Shown here piece after piece: positions 62,001 through 64,000 of a stretch of DNA of 64,000 nt; within the stretch, counting starts at the first letter, position 1, and the number at the start of each line of letters is the position of its first letter. The notes beneath the pieces are model-generated. The model saw only the letters and a program-made list of their open reading frames with translations. It had not been told where the DNA came from and made no database searches. The stretch comes from Rhynchopus sp. YZ270_cl-10 (lineage: Eukaryota; Euglenozoa; Diplonemea; Diplonemida; Diplonemidae). The translations under genes were made by a program, and so were the position numbers. The DNA is taken from the NCBI GenBank assembly GCA_964035575.1, contig OZ037900.1, forward strand, positions 682,001 through 746,000, written 5' to 3'.

Positions 62001-64000
62001 AAGGAAGCAATCGGGGGAGTTTGAGGTGCCACATCCAGTAGGGGAGAGTTTGGTGCCGAACAAAGCCGGATTGGTTTCATGCCCCGCAATACTGACAGAA
62101 TCTGGTGTATAGGAGTTGACATTGACCCATTGTGCTGCGGAATCTACGTATGTTCCGTCCTCTCTTGTTGCAGAGAATTTTACGCCACATCCAAAATGGT
62201 TCTGCGGACATGCTGAAGTATACTGCAACGAGAATTTTATGTGACCATTTCTCATGAACTGTTTCAATCCGTTGACCGGCCAGCCATATTGCTCTGCGAC
62301 CTCGCCTCTGCAGGATGGGTTGACATTCTCTACGGTAAAGTCTCCTGGGTCTTCTGGGATGTAGTTGGTGTCGCAACGGAGACCGACGGTCCAGGAGGTG
62401 GTTGTGCGGCAACGGAGAACCTCGATGGGGTAGCTTCCCATGGGGATGACGGTGCCGGCATCAGAGGCGACGACGACGTTATAGTCAACAGTGGTGCCGG
62501 AACGGAGGAGAGGGGTTAAAGAGTACTTTCCTGTTTGTGGGTCGGTTACATCCGCTTCGTTAACAGAACCGTATGCCGCTTCTAGTCCATTTGCGTATTC
62601 CATAAACCGTTTAGTGGAGTCGTATACCACATTGCTCCGCACCACCAACTTCGTTGGAGCTACCGCAACCCAAAACCCTGAATCGCCCCCCTTCGTCTTC
62701 TCCAATCCTCGGTTTTGAAGCTGGTAGGCTACCCCCTTTCTGGTGACGTATTCTTTGTATAAGGTGGAATAGTACTTTGCGGTCGCTTCGCCTGCTTTGT
62801 AAACACAAAGCTTGTATCCTCCGGTAGGTGAAGGGTAGAGTGGAGGAAGGGAGAAGGGCCGGACCCCTGAAGGGGGTGGTTCGATGATGACGGAGACGTT
62901 AGTTAGGCGTGCGAGCTTGAGCCATCCGGAGCCGTCGGTTGGGGTTGTCGTAGCGTCATATGGGGTACGTGGTGCGGGGCAGACCTGAGAAGAGTTGACA
63001 ACCCGGATGAGGTCATGACGGTGTCCTCCAGAGTTTTGGATAATACATGGTACACCTTCTCCTGAGGCCTGACTCGCAGGGGCACACCAAGAAGAAACAG
63101 GCGAAAACCCACCCGACGTCTTATTCGTTACGATCCTCATATCATATACCGTCACATTGCTTTGATTCAAATTCACCGCATATTCTAAAAACGACGGATG
63201 GCTGTACAACCTAGGATCCTTCGACTCTCCTCCACGCACCCAATGCCATGGTTGGTCTACGGTGGAACCGGGCAGCATCGCTTTATAACAGACTATGTAG
63301 GACCCCGCTAAAATAGGGAGATGAAATAATGCGTGAATGCGATTACTGTACCCCGTTGTTAAAGGGAGAAGTCCTGGGCAGGGTACGTCGCCGTTTGGTG
63401 TGCATGGCTCGATGTTCGTTGTAGAATCTGCTGCAGGGCCTGAACAGTCTGCTCCGATACGTTGCTCCCATTGCGTGATATCCCCCCAGCTTGTGGTGTC
63501 GCCACCGAGGGGTGGTGCTTTTTGTCGTGGAGCAGAGTATTGGACTAATTTAAACTTATGTACAACCCTATCAGAGTCGGGCACCACTGCTGTTGTTCCA
63601 AAGGTAAATCCTGCTCCGATGATAGTGGCTTCTGATGGGGAGACTGTGGAAGGGTTGCGTACGTATTCAGTTGATGCTCCTGCCAGACCAATAGCGCTGC
63701 TGTGATTCACGCCAGAAAAGAGAGATTTTCGCGGCCGGAGTGGTTCATCGATGTCCCAAGCTGTCACCACTGCAGCCTTCGCAAGAAACGCAAGCCGACC
63801 TACTTCATTGTAGATGAGAACCTGCCCTGAAATGGCGTTACCTTGCTTCACCTCTACCCAACGCCGTGTAGAGGTATGCTGCCCTTTGAGATATTGTCCG
63901 AGGAATTTTGTGCGTACACAGACCTTATAAGGGGTAGGGAGGTTGCCCGGTGGAAGTGGGAGGCTTAGAGAGATGTCAGCTACGTCAGATATGCCGTCGG
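53089..64000 (-). CDS. Giant modular surface-type protein, partial at the window edge
   Basis: More than 3,400 residues in the window; the frame is still open at 64000, so the N-terminus lies outside. Exons: 64000-54922, 54730-54303, 54052-53949, probably 53857-53750, and 53649-53089. The first three introns have GTATG donors; the fourth donor (GTTTCC) is tentative. The large exon repeats extracellular-like modules with a C-x2-C element after aromatic/Pro text (KPCFQC, RPCSFC, KRCESC, RACYLC), CDASLTF/CSDARITF openings and many N-x-S/T sites. The end is a Pro/Thr stalk (PTGVPDTPTPPTGAP) and a hydrophobic tail (FWLLFALMVFAVI) with no cytosolic residues, like a GPI-anchor signal or a tail anchor. 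No known family is recognised; adhesion or cell-coat function is inference. The 54731-54921 intron carries a family A copy and the 54053-54302 intron an F copy. Confidence 0.8.
54088..54129 (+). repeat. Family F element in an intron of the giant gene
   Basis: GGTGAATGAATGTGTCGCTC, then TTTTTTGGGCACACATCTAA. The AATGTGT/ACACAT arms can pair on either side of the core. Confidence 0.6.
54778..54889 (+). repeat. Family A element, rearranged, in an intron of the giant gene
   Basis: TTTGAAATACAAAAGCCC, TCTACCTTG, then an inserted segment with inverted GGGTAAAAAC/GTTTTTACCC, and CACCGGCTGTACCCATCT at the end. It occupies more than half of the 191-bp intron. Confidence 0.7.

Noticed and set aside
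63700-63851. Start codon of the giant gene near 63851
   Set aside because: The base triplet there is GTG inside a frame that stays open, with similar protein text, to the window edge. The real start is outside.
1-64000. Spliced-leader RNA gene
   Set aside because: I looked for a repeated short gene with a GT donor and snRNA-like stems. The B and D hairpins are the nearest, but they face against the genes' strand as written and have no donor-plus-Sm-site layout.

Overview
This is a nuclear-genome window from a eukaryotic microbe, probably a flagellated protist. The evidence is GT-AG introns in several genes, a mitochondrial-type EF-Tu with a transit-like leader, VWA8, an F-actin capping alpha subunit, an Afg2-type AAA ATPase, and a fragment of 18S-type SSU rRNA. 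TAA, TAG and TGA all end genes, so the code looks standard. I cannot name the lineage. Every gene I can support lies on the minus strand, which recalls the one-way gene clusters of Euglenozoa and some alveolates, and at least two genes have a strong pyrimidine tract plus AG just before the start codon. Both points are compatible with polycistronic transcription and trans-splicing, but neither is proof.

Layout: 23-2749 AFG2/SPATA5-like AAA ATPase (3 exons); 2750-11553 gene-free, repeat-rich; 11554-14106 non-canonical poly(A) polymerase/terminal uridylyltransferase-like; 14613-15372 SET protein with a signal peptide (2 exons); 15373-19363 a 2.17-kb terminal-inverted-repeat element carrying two GTACCCA-type arrays; 19364-25135 a 1,923-residue protein with an N-terminal RIIa/Dpy-30-like docking motif and 14 tandem truncated-globin domains; 25136-27689 repeats and an SSU rRNA fragment; 27690-29131 mitochondrial EF-Tu (2 exons); 30169-35796 VWA8; 35797-38282 two long GGGGAGA arrays; 38283-39146 CapZ alpha; 39147-41958 repeats; 41959-43227 RING+PDZ protein; 43508-44281 TFIIS-central-domain-like protein; 44282-50427 several small DNA transposons; 50428-51412 a Pro/Ala-rich protein with a hydrophobic C-terminal segment; 53089-64000 the 3' part of a giant cysteine-containing surface-type protein (5 exons, continues past the window).

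The most unusual signal is between the genes. Short dispersed elements (families A, B, C, D, E and F below) occur in dozens of copies, and every copy I found has the same orientation relative to the genes. A, B, F and some C copies share a core that reads GCCTCTCGTG on the plus strand. Family B forms a clean two-part hairpin with this core in its loop. Family A sits inside both AFG2 introns and one intron of the giant gene, and within about 250 bp upstream of the start codons of five genes. This looks like an introner-like or RNA-processing element set. On top of it lie many non-autonomous DNA transposons, several with exact target-site duplications, including one locus where a D element was hit twice by two other elements.
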